A stretch of 8,822 bases of DNA from NCBI GenBank assembly GCA_945865855.1, contig CAMBES010000057.1:1-8822 (forward strand). The letters are read 5' to 3'. The stretch's first letter is position 1. Every line of letters begins with the position of its first letter. Both the position numbers and the translations under genes were made by a program. Below are positions 7,801 to 8,822 of the stretch, piece by piece. Origin of the DNA: Rhizobium sp. Q54. Its GTDB lineage: Bacteria > Pseudomonadota > Alphaproteobacteria > Rickettsiales > UBA1997. Under the pieces are notes generated by a model. That model had not been told where the DNA came from. It did not search any database and was given only the letters and a program-made list of their open reading frames with translations.

Positions 7801-8405
7801 TCGATCCAGTAAAAGAATTTGGCACAATAGATATTATTAGCGCTACGGCTATTGGCACTGAATCTATGGGGGACGATTTCCCTGATCCTCTTCTAAGGGA
7901 TGATCCCGGTGTTGATCATGCAAAGTTAACGAAAGAAAGTGAAAATGTTGGAAATGGTGGCGATGAAGGATTCAATCCAGCAGTAGAAGAGACCCCCGAT
8001 CTCGACAGTGAGACCAAAATCGAAGGAATGAAGGTAAAATCTAGTGGTGAGATTACGCTAGATTTAAAAGATAGTGAAACTGGGAAGGATGCTCCGCTTG
8101 TGATAGGGCGGAACACAAACGAATTTATCAAGCATGTTGACTGGGAGGAAATGCCCTTTGAACCTGAAGCTATGTCTAAGGCTGGGAAGAATCAGATACT
8201 AATTCTTAATCAAGAATTCAGAAAAGAGCTAATAGACTATTATCGTAAGGAAGGGAACTACAAAGTAGAGAGGGGGGCAGAAGCGAAGAAAATTGGTAAG
8301 AAAGCTTTAGAAGTTTTAAATATTTATCGAGCAGTGCCAAATACTTCCATCGCTTTAAGATCGGCCTCTCGTGTCGTCGTCGGCGACCGTTCCAAATCTC
8401 GTTAA
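4827..8405 (+). CDS. large protein with two clan CE (Ulp1-like) cysteine protease-like domains; putative host-directed effector
   Basis: I do not recognise this 1192-aa protein as a named family. It has no signal peptide and no membrane segment. Region 1 (about 145-365) has H251 in AAHWLSV, N270, Q345 and C351 in TGCG. Region 2 (about 495-650) has H574 in GGHWVLTV, N590, Q630 and C635 in QCG. The order His, Asn, Gln, Cys-Gly with a His-Trp pair is that of clan CE peptidases (Ulp1/SENP, adenain, YopJ and bacterial deubiquitinases). Region 2 spacing (16 and 45 residues) is close to Ulp1. Charged helical segments follow (about 750-795 and 850-888), then an acidic low-complexity stretch (961-993) and a basic C-terminus (R1178, R1182, R1188, K1190, R1192). 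Arginine is mostly AGA/AGG, unlike ruvB. I infer a protease or deubiquitinase acting on host ubiquitin or SUMO; substrate and secretion are unproven. Confidence 0.7.
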   Translation: MSKAKSPSATLTSSVSGAGPKIASSLAAVSSAEGDKAQWIAIRKSVTEERARAINPAENLGGAFLTNALNLDQRKLIDRHLALKADLVGNLEGLLQQAGERAAKSTYEFQEKVIPQVLLEGVISDYRAELNVAFEESLKSRSFDELSFSRTKSANKYQVKTNQEGGQLEIDCGYYYDLQRDFPSFLDELPKTKPFIGFAQITGEPSDELVRGFATNTIQGWYLRGDDRPKSLDELHTQNKKAYFFINEAAHWLSVEIIFKKNEVEVNYCNPSGGKQSGCSDSAASFIKKIAGCLQNAVREKVIETVEANILGGFSATISIHRIIENIDVPEAPNVKIREKHLLEQATATGCGPTAKANLALLMGDKVRIGKVEILQSDISQQGMMLLPEDELRLRLQDYYEILKFDDAVKDERCGVASANVELLEGLAVIKEYQPSIEEQRYQENLLEDEFYGELTRPLAVGEIASGALKLAAGIVDYQQIEAVNKLPQADKANTPLWLKRSRPDRFKNDEFIGEDVQAYYQYLFTTKYPQAGDFAYYGAVGIVQGARDLLADRMAEAIGDKKWGFYSYSTGGHWVLTVVSPDKQVTYLNSIGRGKIEMNQVIQADINHAFKLAGQQQYGKTHSYGLNTQVGVQCGLHSVLAAEEILKAVVASPDFSMAEVLRKCQDLKDPLHKEPSEQEILTVRWNASSEQFKNQREDAYQRLIATKESLLGKDAFFLKSLQDSELGFLYGSGNLATSEVAGILEVEFTEKGKQTAREIRELKEARERDRIKGQMELSGGESKASGPEKEEKGVSNLDRMVSAYFKEVAILTRKSVLTSADDVARSEEILNLSSLYRLDEEGQFLERINEEKTKEAISEELKKLEEERAADSKNLEALRANLEKARGFLEGAASSTNIGLMEKDAIVTETLGIYREVPDKEYLLMMILEQYEYSQHEIGLQIINQILEQGSFSYSGLTADLGEDSEDSYGIDEDGDGYSSEDSDDEDDEELDPVKEFGTIDIISATAIGTESMGDDFPDPLLRDDPGVDHAKLTKESENVGNGGDEGFNPAVEETPDLDSETKIEGMKVKSSGEITLDLKDSETGKDAPLVIGRNTNEFIKHVDWEEMPFEPEAMSKAGKNQILILNQEFRKELIDYYRKEGNYKVERGAEAKKIGKKALEVLNIYRAVPNTSIALRSASRVVVGDRSKSR

Positions 8406-8407
8406 GA

Positions 8408-8822
8408 ATGAATAAAAAAATCCTCCTCGTAATCACTGGCTCGGTTGCGGCTTATAAGTCGATGGATTTGCTGCGCTTGCTGAAGAAAAAATCTTCTGGA
8501 AAGGAATCTCCCGGGGAAAAATCTTCCAGGGAAAAATCTTCCAGGGAAAAATTTCCTGGAAAAAAATCTTACGACGTTACCTGCATTTTAACCGAATCGG
8601 CGCAGAAATTTATTACGCCGCTTTTGGTTTCGAGTCTGTCGGGAAATAAAACACACACAGAAATTTTTTCGGTCGAGGATGTAGCAGGAATCTCTCACAT
8701 TCAGCTCTCGCGCCAGGCAGACTTGATTGTTGTTGCGCCAGCGACAGCGGATTTTATTGCGAAATTGGCGAATGGTTACGCTTCAGATTTGGCTTCTTCG
8801 GTGATTCTTGCGGCGAATAAAA
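8408..8822 (+). CDS. coaBC: phosphopantothenoylcysteine synthetase/decarboxylase CoaBC, 5' part, with a repeat insertion
   Basis: The first 138 codons are present; the gene continues past the right edge. CoaBC (Dfp) joins cysteine to 4'-phosphopantothenate and decarboxylates the product to 4'-phosphopantetheine in coenzyme A synthesis. The visible part is the flavin-binding CoaC decarboxylase domain. It shows the start ILLVITGSVAAYKS (5-18), the active-site histidine H97 in GISHIQLS, and APATADFIAKLANG (110-123). Between the first helix (LLRLLKK) and the second strand (YDVTCILTESA), where homologues have only a short turn, it carries about 25 extra Ser/Lys/Glu-rich residues (29-53) encoded by five 15-bp repeats in frame. 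The frame stays open, so the gene looks intact. It starts 2 bp after the large protease-like gene, with no clear ribosome binding site. Confidence 0.93.
   Translation, partial: MNKKILLVITGSVAAYKSMDLLRLLKKKSSGKESPGEKSSREKSSREKFPGKKSYDVTCILTESAQKFITPLLVSSLSGNKTHTEIFSVEDVAGISHIQLSRQADLIVVAPATADFIAKLANGYASDLASSVILAANK
8492..8566 (+). repeat. five tandem 15-bp repeats inside coaBC
   Basis: Five consecutive 15-bp units, consensus near TCTTCCAGGGAAAAA, each encode five residues: SSGKE, SPGEK, SSREK, SSREK, FPGKK. Units 3 and 4 (8522-8536 and 8537-8551) are identical and the outer ones have diverged, as expected when a minisatellite expands from the centre by slippage. The unit length is a multiple of three, so copy changes keep the reading frame. 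Confidence 0.9.

Noticed and set aside
8492..8566. Short regularly spaced repeats considered as a CRISPR array
   Set aside because: The 15-bp units are directly abutting with no spacers and lie in frame within coaBC.

Overview
The window looks like chromosome of an AT-rich alphaproteobacterium, probably host-associated or intracellular (Rickettsiales/Holosporales-like). Three things point there. CobS is of the alphaproteobacterial type. Der has an NKCE first G4 motif like the NKAE of alphaproteobacteria. One very large gene has eukaryote-directed features. The lineage is inferred from protein character, not from any search.

Layout. Positions 1-172 hold no secure gene; they may be the end of something lying to the left. 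Positions 173-212 are the 3' half of a tRNA (T-arm, acceptor strand, CCA; probably Arg) with no 5' half in view, as expected of an attachment-site copy. A minus-strand block follows: lipB (3203-2586), der (2593-1217, overlapping lipB by 8 bp) and cobS (1137-220). A two-hairpin REP/BIME-like palindromic repeat (1155-1214) lies between der and cobS. A plus-strand block diverges from lipB across only 16 bp: ruvA, ruvB (TAATG overlap), a 1192-codon gene starting 3 bp after ruvB, and the 5' part of coaBC, starting 2 bp later and running off the right edge.

The housekeeping genes cover lipoylation (LipB), ribosome assembly (Der), Holliday-junction branch migration (RuvAB), coenzyme A synthesis (CoaBC) and a cobaltochelatase-type AAA ATPase (CobS). 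None has a clear Shine-Dalgarno sequence.

The unusual element is the 1192-aa protein. It carries two regions with the His...Asn...Cys-Gly order of clan CE cysteine peptidases (Ulp1/SENP, adenain, YopJ and bacterial deubiquitinase type). After these come charged coiled-coil segments, a strongly acidic low-complexity stretch and a basic C-terminus. Its arginine codons are mainly AGA/AGG, whereas ruvB beside it uses mainly CGN. I infer a horizontally acquired, host-directed ubiquitin/SUMO-family protease or effector placed seamlessly between ruvB and coaBC. A second oddity is a run of five in-frame 15-bp repeats that inserts about 25 residues near the N-terminus of CoaBC.
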